From positions 2,852,001-2,916,000 of the forward strand of contig NZ_CP070969.1 in the NCBI RefSeq assembly GCF_017086365.1: 64,000 bases of DNA. The letters run 5' to 3'. The stretch comes from Paenibacillus tianjinensis. GTDB lineage: Bacteria; Bacillota; Bacilli; Paenibacillales; Paenibacillaceae. Shown one piece after another: positions 1 to 7,898 of the stretch (the first letter of the stretch is position 1; the number at the start of each line of letters is the position of its first letter). A program made the translations under genes and the position numbers. Below the pieces are notes generated by a model. The model was not told the DNA's origin. It did not search any database and saw only the letters and a program-made list of their open reading frames with translations.

Positions 1-252
1 GAAGAGGAATTAACGGTCCGCATTCAGCCGGACACCATTCAGCTGTTTGGCAAATTTGCCGCTGCGGCACATGGTAAAGAGTCAGGCGTACAAGTCCAAA
101 TGACCTGTCTGACCGCGGATTATAGCGGGACATTAGCTCCGGCGGCGGAAATCGCTGAACTGGCATGGCTCAGCTATCAGGACAGGGAGAAGGTATCTGC
201 TGTCAGCCAGCTTATTTTTGACCGGTTGCATGAAATGCAGCTGCTTCTCTAA
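1..252 (+). CDS. Nudix hydrolase, C-terminal part (cut by window edge)
   Basis: Open from the first base in frame 1 to a TAA at 250-252, giving 83 residues. The tail contains the pattern PAAEIAELAWLSYQDREK, followed by a helical end. This resembles the C-terminus of 8-oxo-dGTP diphosphatase-like Nudix proteins, which often have a '.E.....W' segment after the Nudix box. The Nudix box itself would lie outside the window, so the assignment rests only on this tail. It is followed directly by a rho-independent terminator, so it ends its transcription unit. Confidence 0.5.
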   Translation, partial: EEELTVRIQPDTIQLFGKFAAAAHGKESGVQVQMTCLTADYSGTLAPAAEIAELAWLSYQDREKVSAVSQLIFDRLHEMQLLL

Positions 253-271
253 TTGGATTACTATCCATATG

Positions 272-311
272 GCCCGTTTCAGCCTGTTAAGGCTTGAAAC
301 GGGCTTTCGTT
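272..311 (+). terminator. Rho-independent terminator
   Basis: A GCCCGTTTCA(a)GCC arm and its complement GGCTTGAAACGGGC form a stem of about 13 bp around a short TGTTAA loop, followed by TTTCGTTT. It ends the Nudix transcript. Confidence 0.8.
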
Positions 312-343
312 TACTTATGTGGCTGATCTGCAAATTGCAATTT

Positions 344-357
344 AGGACATATGTCCT
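344..357. promoter_or_regulatory. 14-bp perfect palindrome AGGACATATGTCCT upstream of the ydcZ cluster
   Basis: A perfect dyad about 65 bp upstream of the first YdcZ gene. The second gene of the cluster encodes a Crp/Fnr-type regulator, so autoregulation through this site is plausible. It does not match the classical TGTGA-N6-TCACA Crp/Fnr site, so the pairing is inference. Confidence 0.4.
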
Positions 358-419
358 TCACGGATTACGCAGGATGTCATTTAATTAAAGCAGAGAACAC
401 ATAGAGGAGAGAGAAGTAT

Positions 420-845
420 ATGAAAGGAATTATATTTGCCTTCATTGCAGGAGCTTGTATAACGCTGCAAGGGGTTGCGAACGCGCGAATCAGCCAGGAT
501 ATCGGTACATGGCAGGCGGCGACGATAACCCAGCTTACCGGGTTCATTATGGCGCTGGCGATTCTGCTGATTGTGCGGGATGGCAAGAAACAGGGCTTAA
601 AAAAAGTAAAACCCTTATATCTGACCGGAGGCGGACTGGCCGCATTCATTATTTTCAGTGAAGTGACAGCCATTCAGAACATTGGAGTCACCTTTACCAT
701 TTCTGCGCTGCTGATTGCCCAGCTGTTTCTGACCTTTCTGATTGACATTAACGGCTGGTTTGGTGTGGCTAAGCAAAAAATGCGGCTGCCGCAATTCCTT
801 GGCATCGGGATGATGATTGTCGGTGTCATTATTCTCAAATTCTGA
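420..845 (+). CDS. DMT-superfamily transporter, YdcZ family
   Basis: A 141-residue hydrophobic protein with four to five predicted membrane helices. It has the small YdcZ (formerly DUF606) layout: MKGIIFAFIAGACITLQGVAN at the start, a TWQAA loop after helix 1, and an ending in ...GVIILKF. This family has half-size drug/metabolite-transporter units that often occur in pairs. A second YdcZ gene lies at 1601-2101, with a regulator between them, so the two may form a heterodimeric small-molecule exporter. The substrate is not predictable. The start is supported by GGAGAGAGAAG 8-10 nt upstream. Confidence 0.75.
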   Translation: MKGIIFAFIAGACITLQGVANARISQDIGTWQAATITQLTGFIMALAILLIVRDGKKQGLKKVKPLYLTGGGLAAFIIFSEVTAIQNIGVTFTISALLIAQLFLTFLIDINGWFGVAKQKMRLPQFLGIGMMIVGVIILKF

Positions 846-871
846 GACACAGCTGGAGGTGAAGCTCTGCG

Positions 872-1570
872 ATGAAAGAAATTCAAGACCGCCAGCAGGT
901 AGATTCCTATTTACGGAATTATCAGCTGGAAGCGATTTTTACAGGGCTGTTAAGTGAGCATTTATCACTCTACAGTTTTGATCAGGGCGAATGCATCTGT
1001 TCCAAAGGAGATCCTTCAGGAACGCTATATATACTGGTTAAAGGCAAGCTGAAAGTTTACACGACAACAGCCGAAGGTAAAACGCTGATTATCTCCTTTA
1101 AGACACCGCTTGAGGTCATTGGAGATGTTGAATATATTCAGGGGACTGAGATGATAAACACTGTTGAAGCTGTATCTCCGGTGCATATGCTTGGCATCTC
1201 CTACGGCTGGCTGCAGAAATACGGCAAGACTAACCCCACACTGCTGCAGTTTCTGCTGGAGATTATCACGCAGAAGTTCTACCGTAAATCGGATTTTCTG
1301 AGCCTCAATCTGCTGCATCCGGTGGAGGTGCGGCTGGCCAGTTACCTGTTGTCCATCAGCTTTGATGAAACAGATCCTTCTTTTACCGGTCAACTGGAGA
1401 CGATCAACCTGGTGGATACGGCCAACTTCATCGGAACCAGCTATAGACATTTGAACCGTGTGCTGCAGAAATTCTGCCGGGACGGACTGACCGAGCGCAG
1501 CAAAGGGGTCATTCTAGTAAAAGACCGGAACGGACTCAGTGCTATCGCCCACCGTAATATTTATGAATAA
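872..1570 (+). CDS. Crp/Fnr-family transcriptional regulator (YeiL-like)
   Basis: 232 residues. The N-terminal half is a cyclic-nucleotide-binding-type beta-roll (residues about 30-130; '...GDPSGTLYILVKGKLKVY' pattern). A dimerisation helix follows, and then a C-terminal winged helix (about 165-220) with a recognition segment near 'TSYRHLNRVLQKF'. Such sensors usually activate or repress nearby genes in response to a small molecule or redox cue. No N-terminal Cys cluster typical of Fnr is seen, though Cys residues are present near 'ECICSKGD'. It sits between two YdcZ genes with gaps of about 30 bp, so it is probably their dedicated regulator and part of the same operon. Confidence 0.8.
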   Translation: MKEIQDRQQVDSYLRNYQLEAIFTGLLSEHLSLYSFDQGECICSKGDPSGTLYILVKGKLKVYTTTAEGKTLIISFKTPLEVIGDVEYIQGTEMINTVEAVSPVHMLGISYGWLQKYGKTNPTLLQFLLEIITQKFYRKSDFLSLNLLHPVEVRLASYLLSISFDETDPSFTGQLETINLVDTANFIGTSYRHLNRVLQKFCRDGLTERSKGVILVKDRNGLSAIAHRNIYE

Positions 1571-1600
1571 CAAATCCATGAACTAAGGAGTTTTTGCTAA

Positions 1601-2101
1601 ATGATAATTGGACTACTATTGGCATTATTTGCGGGATCGCTGGTAAGCCTTCAGAATATTTTTAACAGTAAAGTGAATGAACATACGGGATCATGGACCA
1701 CTACCACACTAGTCCTGGGCATGGGCTTCATCGCTTCCCTGATTATGGGACTGATTACGCAAGGAACTGGCATGTTTACACTGCAGCATATGCAGGCCTG
1801 GTATTGGTTCAGCGGAGTTATCGGCGTTGGAGTCGTAATCTGCCTCGTGCAGGCTACCAAGCTGCTGGGTGCTACTTATGCGATTTCCATTGTACTGACC
1901 TCTCAGCTGGGATTCGCGCTGTTATGGGATTCTTTAGGCTGGCTGGGTCTGACAAAGGTTCCGTTCTCCCTCAATCAGCTGCTGGGTGTTCTGGTCATCG
2001 TTGGCGGCATTCTGGTCTTTAAATTAGGCGGAGGCCGTGAGGCTGAGCCAGAGGATAAAGTGAACCCCGGCCAGCGGCGGCAGGCCCTGCATATGGATTA
2101 A
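1601..2101 (+). CDS. DMT-superfamily transporter, YdcZ family (second subunit)
   Basis: 166 residues and a paralogue of the gene at 420-845. It shares the N-terminal 'GLLLALFAGSLVSLQNIFN' helix, the 'TGSWTTTT' loop and the late helices 'GVLVIVGGILVFKLG'. It carries a charged cytoplasmic tail of about 25 residues that the first copy lacks. The start follows TAAGGAG. The order transporter-regulator-transporter is typical of YdcZ pairs linked to a Crp-like gene. The substrate is unknown. Confidence 0.75.
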   Translation: MIIGLLLALFAGSLVSLQNIFNSKVNEHTGSWTTTTLVLGMGFIASLIMGLITQGTGMFTLQHMQAWYWFSGVIGVGVVICLVQATKLLGATYAISIVLTSQLGFALLWDSLGWLGLTKVPFSLNQLLGVLVIVGGILVFKLGGGREAEPEDKVNPGQRRQALHMD

Positions 2102-2116
2102 GCCATCTTGACCTGA

Positions 2117-2163
2117 AAAACCCAGAGTCTCCTGAAACTAAGGAAGCTCTGGCTTATATTTTT
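2117..2163. terminator. Terminator between convergent genes
   Basis: CCAGAGTCTCCT pairs imperfectly with AGGAAGCTCTGG, followed by CTTATATTTTTG on the plus strand and preceded by AAAAA, so it can serve both the ydcZ operon and the minus-strand trpD2-like gene. Confidence 0.6.
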
Positions 2164-2183
2164 GTGTCTAACGGCGCTGCCGA

Positions 2184-3230
2184 CTACACTTGTCCCAAGG
2201 AAGCTGCTTTGCTGCCGTGAAGCAGGCTTTTCCATTTCGCATATACCGCCCAGGCCTCGCCATTATCGAGCAGATGCTTGCAGGTGTACACGCCTTCTTC
2301 AATGGAATTCACCTTGCCGGCAAGAAAGAGTCTGGCTCCGCCGTTTAACAGGGTCTGGTTGTAAAAGGCCATGTGCCCGCCGCCCTGGAGGACTTCTTCC
2401 GCAGTTTGCAGCTGGCGTAGGGCCGTCCATTCCAGCTCAGGAACTTCCGTTTCCAGTCCAAGGGACTCCGGATCAATAATATCCAGCTGGGCCTGGCCCC
2501 TATTGATGGTGTATACCCGGTTTGGACGGTCGATGTAGAGATCCTCGGAGCCTTCAACCCCCTGGACAATCAGCCCTTTTTGATACCCAAGCTTAATGAT
2601 CAGTCTGGAGAGGCGGTCAAATACGGTATTATGATAAATCCCGAATACGATATAAGGGGAGCAGGAATAGTCAATCAGCTTCTCTGCGGTATTCAGGATG
2701 GTTCTCATTCCAATATCCTCTCTAAGCGGTCGGAGCGCACCGAGCGGGGGACACCAGTCTTCAGCTTTGGCGAACAGTACGCCGCTGCCTGCTGCCGCTT
2801 CAATGGCATCCCCCGGTGTCAGCCTGGAAATATCTATGCCGGATTCTTGAATGATATCCTGCAAGGTAACGCCCCATTTGGGCGGAAGTGAAGCTGTACT
2901 ATGCAGGGTAACCGGCACACCTGCAGCGGATAGCACAAACGCTGTTGGAAAAGTTGCGATGAAGGAATGCTTCCGCCCGTCATAAGGTCCTGCGCAATCG
3001 AGTCCCTGAAGCACCGGTTCACGGCGGGCAAGCTTACGGCAGACAGCTACAAAGGCTTCCAGCTCTTCAATACTCTCCAGCTTGATCCGTTCAGCGATCA
3101 AAAAGGCTCCGATCTGGACAGGGGAGGCCGTCTGCCCCAGGATCGCTTCTGCTGCAATGAGCGCCTCATCGTAGCTCAAATCCCGCGCACCGCGTTTGCC
3201 TCTGGCGACTTCTTTTAGAATATTAATCAT
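2184..3230 (-). CDS. TrpD2-like protein (anthranilate phosphoribosyltransferase fold)
   Basis: 348 residues with the glycosyltransferase-family-3 layout. There is a helical N-domain ('SYDEALIAAEAILGQTASPVQIGAFLIAERIK', shown here only as the recognisable start of the family) and then a C-terminal alpha/beta domain. The phosphate-binding region has diverged: the usual GTGGD motif is replaced by 'CAGPYDGRKHSF'. Such TrpD-like/YbiB proteins are not true tryptophan enzymes, and some bind nucleic acid. It lies 12 bp downstream of the ANTAR regulator on the same strand, so the two are co-transcribed next to nitrite reductase. A role in nitrogen control is possible, but nothing in the protein proves it. 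Confidence 0.7.
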   Translation of the reverse strand: MINILKEVARGKRGARDLSYDEALIAAEAILGQTASPVQIGAFLIAERIKLESIEELEAFVAVCRKLARREPVLQGLDCAGPYDGRKHSFIATFPTAFVLSAAGVPVTLHSTASLPPKWGVTLQDIIQESGIDISRLTPGDAIEAAAGSGVLFAKAEDWCPPLGALRPLREDIGMRTILNTAEKLIDYSCSPYIVFGIYHNTVFDRLSRLIIKLGYQKGLIVQGVEGSEDLYIDRPNRVYTINRGQAQLDIIDPESLGLETEVPELEWTALRQLQTAEEVLQGGGHMAFYNQTLLNGGARLFLAGKVNSIEEGVYTCKHLLDNGEAWAVYAKWKSLLHGSKAASLGQV

Positions 3231-3242
3231 ATCGGATTCTCC

Positions 3243-3839
3243 TTAAGTTTGATCCTGCAGCAGCTGATAGACTTTGACGATGGAAGTGGCTACATCCACC
3301 ATACGTTTACGCTCGTTCATCGCTTGCTTACGCAAAAGGTCGTAGGCTTCGGATTCACTGATGTTTTTGGCTTTGGACAGAATGCCCTTGGCCATGTCGA
3401 TCCATTTGCGTTCCTCGATCCGCGCAAGCAGCTGTTCCTTCTCTTTCAGCCACTGATGACGCTCGAAGCACTGTCTGGAGCTGAAATGAAGAATCCAATG
3501 GATCTCCTGGGCCAGCATAGAAGGGGAGAGAATACCATCCACCATAATATCATCTCCGCAGGCAGAGACGGATAAGTTAGCGGTAGATGAGGTGCACCAC
3601 CACAGAACCGGGGCGATTTTGTGGCGGATAAGCTTTTCTCTCCAGAGATTAATCTCGGTAATCGGCATATTCAGTATGAAGGCGTCAATATCCCGGATCA
3701 TTCCAACAGCCTGCTCCTGGTTAGTGGCTACTCCGACCACGTACCCGCAGGACTTAAGAATGCCGTCCGGACTCTGTGTTGAGCGCGCCTCTATGTCGTT
3801 CTCTGTTTTGCCGTTATGAATCAAGAGCAGGGAATGCAT
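3243..3839 (-). CDS. ANTAR-domain response-regulator-like antiterminator (NasT-like)
   Basis: 198 residues. The N-terminal part (about 1-125) looks like a degenerate receiver, lacking a convincing acidic pocket. A coiled helix follows, and then a C-terminal ANTAR domain (about 140-195) with 'WIDMAKGILSKAKNISESEA' and '...AYDLLRKQAMNERKRMVDVA', the three-helix RNA-binding signature. ANTAR proteins bind pairs of hexaloop hairpins and prevent transcription termination. A matching pair with an overlapping terminator lies at 4038-4142 in the leader of the divergent nirB gene, so the target is almost certainly that leader. Expression may itself be under the GlnR-type box at 3909-3925. Confidence 0.88.
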   Translation of the reverse strand: MHSLLLIHNGKTENDIEARSTQSPDGILKSCGYVVGVATNQEQAVGMIRDIDAFILNMPITEINLWREKLIRHKIAPVLWWCTSSTANLSVSACGDDIMVDGILSPSMLAQEIHWILHFSSRQCFERHQWLKEKEQLLARIEERKWIDMAKGILSKAKNISESEAYDLLRKQAMNERKRMVDVATSIVKVYQLLQDQT

Positions 3840-3908
3840 AGCGTGACGCTCCTTTTAGATCGTAATGATCGAGGCATAATAGCTGAAGTATACCGCCAAT
3901 TAATTAGA

Positions 3909-3925
3909 TGTTATATTATATAACA
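3909..3925. promoter_or_regulatory. GlnR/TnrA-type box
   Basis: TGTTATATTATATAACA fits the Firmicute nitrogen-regulator consensus TGTNA-N7-TNACA exactly and is an almost perfect dyad. It lies in the divergent region between the ANTAR gene and nirB, about 58 bp upstream of the nirB -35 box. Confidence 0.7.
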
Positions 3926-3982
3926 CAAAACACCCCGTTTTGTCGATGGATTTAAATATTTAAAATTTATATGTCATAATTA

Positions 3983-4012
3983 TTGACGTATAGCGAGGTG
4001 CTGTAGTATAGT
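3983..4012 (+). promoter_or_regulatory. Predicted sigma-A promoter of nirBD
   Basis: TTGACG at 3983-3988 and TATAGT at 4007-4012 are separated by 18 bp. Predicted transcription start is near 4019, which places the whole ANTAR hairpin pair inside the leader RNA. Confidence 0.6.
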
Positions 4013-4037
4013 CGATTTAACAAATTCATTATTACGG

Positions 4038-4142
4038 CGAGTACAACGATGTATTCGGTCGAAGCGGCAATGGCGCCTGCTCTCACAATATCGCAACGGG
4101 AAAACTATTTTTCCGGGCGGGGTGAAGCGGGCTATTTCTGTT
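4038..4142 (+). promoter_or_regulatory. ANTAR-responsive attenuator in the nirB leader
   Basis: Hairpin P1 (4038-4057) has a 7-bp stem CGAGTAC/GTATTCG around the hexaloop AACGAT. Hairpin P2 (4063-4081) has stem AGCGGC/GCC(T)GCT around the hexaloop AATGGC. Both loops carry A at position 1 and G at position 4, the known ANTAR recognition rule. The 3' arm of P2 starts GCCTGCTCTCAC (4075-4086), which can instead pair with GTGAAGCGGGC (4122-4132), followed by TATTTCTGTT. P2 and this terminator are therefore mutually exclusive. The minus-strand ANTAR protein at 3243-3839 is the obvious ligand. Confidence 0.85.
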
Positions 4143-4171
4143 GTCTACATGGAGAGGGGAGAGAGAGACAT

Positions 4172-6601
4172 ATGTCTACTTTACGCAAAAAACTGGTCAT
4201 GGTCGGCAATGGAATGGCGGGGGTAAGAGCGATCGAGCATTTATTGAAATTAGCCCCGGAGGCTTATGAAATTACAATATTCGGTGCAGAACCGCATCCC
4301 AATTATAACCGGATTATGCTGTCCTCTGTCCTTGCAGGCGGAGCTTCTATGAACGATATCATCATTAATGATCTGGAGTGGTATCACAGCAATGGCATCC
4401 GGCTTTATACAGGACATACCGTAACCTCCATCGATACCCGCCAGAAAAAAGTGTACACGGATAAAGGTATAGAATCCAGTTATGACGAGCTGATCCTGGC
4501 CACCGGTTCTAATCCGTTCATGCTGCCGCTGCCTGGAGCTGAGAAGGAGGGTGTGATCGCATTCCGCGATATTAAGGACACCCAAATCATGCAGGAAACA
4601 GCGAAGACCCACCGGAAAGCGCTGGTAATCGGCGGCGGTCTGCTGGGACTGGAGGCAGCCAGAGGGCTTTTGCATCTGGGGATGGAGGTATCCGTTGTCC
4701 ATATCCATGAGTATATTATGGAACGTCAATTGGATGAAGCAGCATCCGTGATGCTCCGCAAAGAGCTGGAAGAGCAAGGGATGAAGTTCCTTCTGAAGAA
4801 GCAGTCTGAAGCCATCCTCGGCAAAAAGAGAGTGAAGGGCCTGCTGTTTGCCGACGGAGAAATTGCAGAAGCGGACCTGATTGTAATGGCCGTGGGCATC
4901 AAACCGAATGTTGAACTGGCCCGCAAAAGCGGGATTGAGGTCAACCGCGGGATTATTGTGAATGATTATATGGAAACAAACACTCCCGGCGTATATTCCG
5001 TAGGGGAATGTGCAGAACACCGGGGGATCGCATATGGGCTGGTTGCTCCATTATATGAACAAGGAGCTGTTCTCGCCAAAAGACTGGCGGGGGTACAGAC
5101 CGAAGGATATGCAGGTTCCATCACCTCAACCAAGCTGAAGGTTTCCGGGGTGGATGTATTCTCAGCAGGCCAGTTTACGGAACAGCCAGGTTCCAGGGCA
5201 CTCCGCTACCAGGATGAGATCGAAGGAGTCTATAAGAAGCTGGTGATTAAGGATGACAAGCTGGTAGGCGCAGTGTTGTTCGGAGACACGGGAGACGGGG
5301 CGCAGCTGTTCTCGATGATTAAGAATCATGAGAATATTAAAGGGATGGAAAAAGAGCTTCTGCTCGGCGTATCTTCAGATGCGCTGGCATCACCAAAAGG
5401 GAACCGGCTGGAAACGATGGCTGATGATGAGATTATCTGCGGCTGCAACGGCGTCTCTAAAGGCGCAATTGCCGAAGCGATACAATCCGGCGGGTGCACC
5501 AGTGTTGGAGCGATCAAAGCCTGCACGAAGGCTTCTGCTTCCTGCGGCGGCTGCAAGCCGCTGGTGGAAGGATTGCTTCAATTATACGCAGGGGATAATG
5601 CTGTAACGGTGAAGGAAGGCATTTGCGGCTGCACCACGCTTGGACGTGATGAGATTGTTGCCGAGATCAAGCGCATGGAGCTGAAGACGGTCAAGGAAGT
5701 AATGAATGTACTGGACTGGAGCAATGATGAAGGCTGTTCGAAATGCCGTCCTTCCCTGAATTATTATCTGGGCATGCTGTGGCCGGAAGAATATATCGAC
5801 GAAAAGGAATCCAGATTTACGAACGAACGTTATCACGCCAATATTCAAAAAGACGGAACCTATTCCGTAGTGCCGCGGATTTACGGCGGGGTTACGACAC
5901 CAGCCGATCTGATCAAAATCGCTGAGGTTGCCGCAAAATTCGATGTTCCCATGGTGAAGTTCACCGGTGGACAGAGATTGGATCTGCTCGGCGTTAAGAA
6001 AGAGGATCTGCCGAAGATGTGGGAGGAACTGGATATGCCATCCGGCCATGCCTACGGCAAGACACTCCGGACCGTCAAGACCTGTGTGGGCTCTACCTTC
6101 TGCCGGTTCGGTACCCAGGATGCAATCGGCATGGGAATCCGGCTGGAGAAAGCCTTCGAGCGGCTCAACACTCCGGCCAAGGTGAAACTGGCAGTATCCG
6201 GCTGCCCGCGTAACTGTGCAGAAGCAACAATCAAGGACTTCGGAGTTGTTGCGATCGATGGAGGCTGGGAGCTGCATATCGGAGGCAATGGCGGTGTGCA
6301 TGTCCGGGCCACGGATCTGCTCTGCGTAGTGAAAACAGATGACGAAGTGCTGGAATGGGCCAGTGCATTCCTTCAATATTACCGGGAAAATGCCGGATGG
6401 AATGAGCGGACCGCCCAGTGGGTTGAGCGAGTAGGGCTGGACAGCATCAAGCAGGCGCTTGATGACAGGGAAGAGCGGCTTGCCCTGAAGGAGCGGATTG
6501 AAGCAACCCTGAGATTGACGAGCGACCCTTGGAAGCAAATTGTAAATGAGCCGGAGCTGCGCAAAAATTTCGAGCCGATTTCACAACCTGAGACGGTATA
6601 A
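4172..6601 (+). CDS. nirB: Assimilatory nitrite reductase [NAD(P)H], large subunit
   Basis: 809 residues from the ATG at 4172, which has GGAGAGGGGAGAG upstream. An in-frame ATG at 4049 lies inside the attenuator and is rejected. Order of domains: an FAD-binding 'VGNGMAG' near residue 9; NAD-binding 'IGGGLLGLEAARG' near 150; BFD-like [2Fe-2S] cysteines ('CGCNGVSKGAI' and following); then a nitrite/sulfite reductase ferredoxin-like domain; and the siroheme/[4Fe-4S] cysteines C-x5-C (about 637-643) and C-x3-C in 'SGCPRNC' (about 677). It reduces nitrite to ammonium in the cytoplasm with NirD. It is followed by nirD and a siroheme-pathway methyltransferase. Control appears two-layered: GlnR-type box and ANTAR attenuation. 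Confidence 0.95.
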   Translation: MSTLRKKLVMVGNGMAGVRAIEHLLKLAPEAYEITIFGAEPHPNYNRIMLSSVLAGGASMNDIIINDLEWYHSNGIRLYTGHTVTSIDTRQKKVYTDKGIESSYDELILATGSNPFMLPLPGAEKEGVIAFRDIKDTQIMQETAKTHRKALVIGGGLLGLEAARGLLHLGMEVSVVHIHEYIMERQLDEAASVMLRKELEEQGMKFLLKKQSEAILGKKRVKGLLFADGEIAEADLIVMAVGIKPNVELARKSGIEVNRGIIVNDYMETNTPGVYSVGECAEHRGIAYGLVAPLYEQGAVLAKRLAGVQTEGYAGSITSTKLKVSGVDVFSAGQFTEQPGSRALRYQDEIEGVYKKLVIKDDKLVGAVLFGDTGDGAQLFSMIKNHENIKGMEKELLLGVSSDALASPKGNRLETMADDEIICGCNGVSKGAIAEAIQSGGCTSVGAIKACTKASASCGGCKPLVEGLLQLYAGDNAVTVKEGICGCTTLGRDEIVAEIKRMELKTVKEVMNVLDWSNDEGCSKCRPSLNYYLGMLWPEEYIDEKESRFTNERYHANIQKDGTYSVVPRIYGGVTTPADLIKIAEVAAKFDVPMVKFTGGQRLDLLGVKKEDLPKMWEELDMPSGHAYGKTLRTVKTCVGSTFCRFGTQDAIGMGIRLEKAFERLNTPAKVKLAVSGCPRNCAEATIKDFGVVAIDGGWELHIGGNGGVHVRATDLLCVVKTDDEVLEWASAFLQYYRENAGWNERTAQWVERVGLDSIKQALDDREERLALKERIEATLRLTSDPWKQIVNEPELRKNFEPISQPETV

Positions 6602-6613
6602 GGAGGCCCTACC

Positions 6614-6931
6614 ATGACAATGACCAAAATGCTCGTAGGAAATGTAAATGAAATCGATATTAAAGGGTCCCGGAAGCTGCTTGTGGGGAATACCGAAATC
6701 GCCTTATTTCGACTAACAACAGGAGAGGTTCTGGCTATTGAGAATAAATGTCCCCACAAAGGAGGCGCTTTGTCCGAGGGTATGGTCTGCGGATCAAGAG
6801 TGCATTGTCCGCTCCACGACTGGCGGGTTGATCTGCACAGCGGCAACGTTCTTACTCCGGATACAGGCCATGTGAAGACCTATGAGGTAGAAATTGACCC
6901 TGAAAGCGGCAGCATCTATCTGACAATATAG
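6614..6931 (+). CDS. nirD: Nitrite reductase small subunit, Rieske-like
   Basis: 105 residues, 12 bp after nirB with AAGGAGG before the ATG. Unusually for NirD, the Rieske ligands look intact: 'CPHKGGALSEG' (C-x-H) and 'CPLHDWRVDL' (C-x2-H). It should therefore hold a [2Fe-2S] cluster and pass electrons to NirB, rather than being the cluster-less NirD of enterobacteria. The cytoplasmic partner is the NirB large subunit. Confidence 0.92.
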   Translation: MTMTKMLVGNVNEIDIKGSRKLLVGNTEIALFRLTTGEVLAIENKCPHKGGALSEGMVCGSRVHCPLHDWRVDLHSGNVLTPDTGHVKTYEVEIDPESGSIYLTI

Positions 6932-6960
6932 TTATTAAACATAGTAGAGGAGGGGATAAT

Positions 6961-7020
6961 ATGCATGATTATGGGAATATAGAGACAGTCAAGCTGGCCT
7001 CGCTGGAGGACAGATTATGA
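6961..7020 (+). CDS. Small 19-residue ORF coupled to cobA
   Basis: ATG at 6961 is preceded by a strong AGAGGAGGGG. The ORF encodes 19 residues beginning MHDYGNIETV and stops with TGA overlapping the ATG of the methyltransferase gene (ATGA at 7017-7020). That arrangement suggests translational coupling, because cobA has no better Shine-Dalgarno of its own than the purine-rich CTGGAGGAC inside this ORF. No similarity recognised; it may be a coupling device rather than a functional peptide. Confidence 0.45.
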   Translation: MHDYGNIETVKLASLEDRL

Positions 7021-7784
7021 AACAGGGCAGCATATCTATCGTCGGTGCAGGCCCGGGTGATCCTGAGCTGATCACAGTCAAGGCCATGCGCCGCATTCAG
7101 GCGGCAGATGTTATTCTGTATGACCGCCTTGTGAACGAAGAATTGCTGGACTATGCATCAGTTGACTCGATCCGCATCTATTGCGGGAAAGCTCCAGGCC
7201 AGCATTCCATGTCCCAGGAATCCATCGAGCGGGTGATGATTAATCACGCTGCAGCAGGAAGCCATGTGGTCCGCTTAAAGGGAGGAGATCCGTTCGTTTT
7301 TGGCAGAGGCGGGGAAGAAGCGCTCGCCGCCGCCGCTGCTGGAATACCGTACGAGATCATTCCCGGGATTACTTCGGCCATTGGCTCAGCCGCTTCCGCC
7401 GGTATTCCGCTGACCCACCGTGGACTGGCCGCCTCATTCGCCATCGTGACCGGCAGCCGCTGTCAGGATGCGGCTGCTCCTGTCCGCTGGGATACATTGG
7501 CCCATAGTGTGGATACTTTGGCAATTTATATGGGTGTCAGCCGGTTAAGCGAAATCTGCGGGCAGCTGATGAAGCATGGCAAAGATCCTCAGACTCCGGT
7601 TGCCTTAATCGAGAACGGAACTACCTCAGGAGAGCGGACGGTCACCGGAACGCTCGCCAATATCGGTAAACTGGCGGCAATGATGAAGATCCATAATCCG
7701 GCAATGATTATCGTCGGAGAAGTAGTTAATGTAAGAGAGCAGCTGCTAAGTTTGGAACATGCGGCCCGTTCACAGATCGGTTGA
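7017..7784 (+). CDS. cobA: Uroporphyrinogen-III C-methyltransferase (siroheme synthesis)
   Basis: 255 residues with the full SUMT pattern. It has the N-terminal 'GAGPGDPELITVKA' motif, 'DVILYDRLV', the SAM-binding 'RLKGGDPFVFGRGGEEA', and 'PGITSAIGSAASAGIPLTHR'. It makes precorrin-2 from uroporphyrinogen III, the first step to the siroheme used by NirB. Its position as last gene of the nirBD operon fits the NasF/SumT role of supplying the cofactor during nitrite assimilation. No precorrin-2 dehydrogenase domain is fused, so oxidation and iron insertion must be done by enzymes outside the window. Confidence 0.93.
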   Translation: MKQGSISIVGAGPGDPELITVKAMRRIQAADVILYDRLVNEELLDYASVDSIRIYCGKAPGQHSMSQESIERVMINHAAAGSHVVRLKGGDPFVFGRGGEEALAAAAAGIPYEIIPGITSAIGSAASAGIPLTHRGLAASFAIVTGSRCQDAAAPVRWDTLAHSVDTLAIYMGVSRLSEICGQLMKHGKDPQTPVALIENGTTSGERTVTGTLANIGKLAAMMKIHNPAMIIVGEVVNVREQLLSLEHAARSQIG

Positions 7785-7898
7785 GCCGGGAATGTCAAAA
7801 AGATAGTGCGTGCGGTCACACGGGTGTAAGGTGCAGCGGGGTTATATTTGCGGTATACTCTATTCACTGACTGCACTGTTCCAAGGAGGTAACAATCT

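Noticed and set aside
4049..4171. In-frame extension of nirB to ATG 4049
   Set aside because: It lies inside ANTAR hairpin P1 and the terminator; ATG 4172 has the ribosome site and gives the normal family length.
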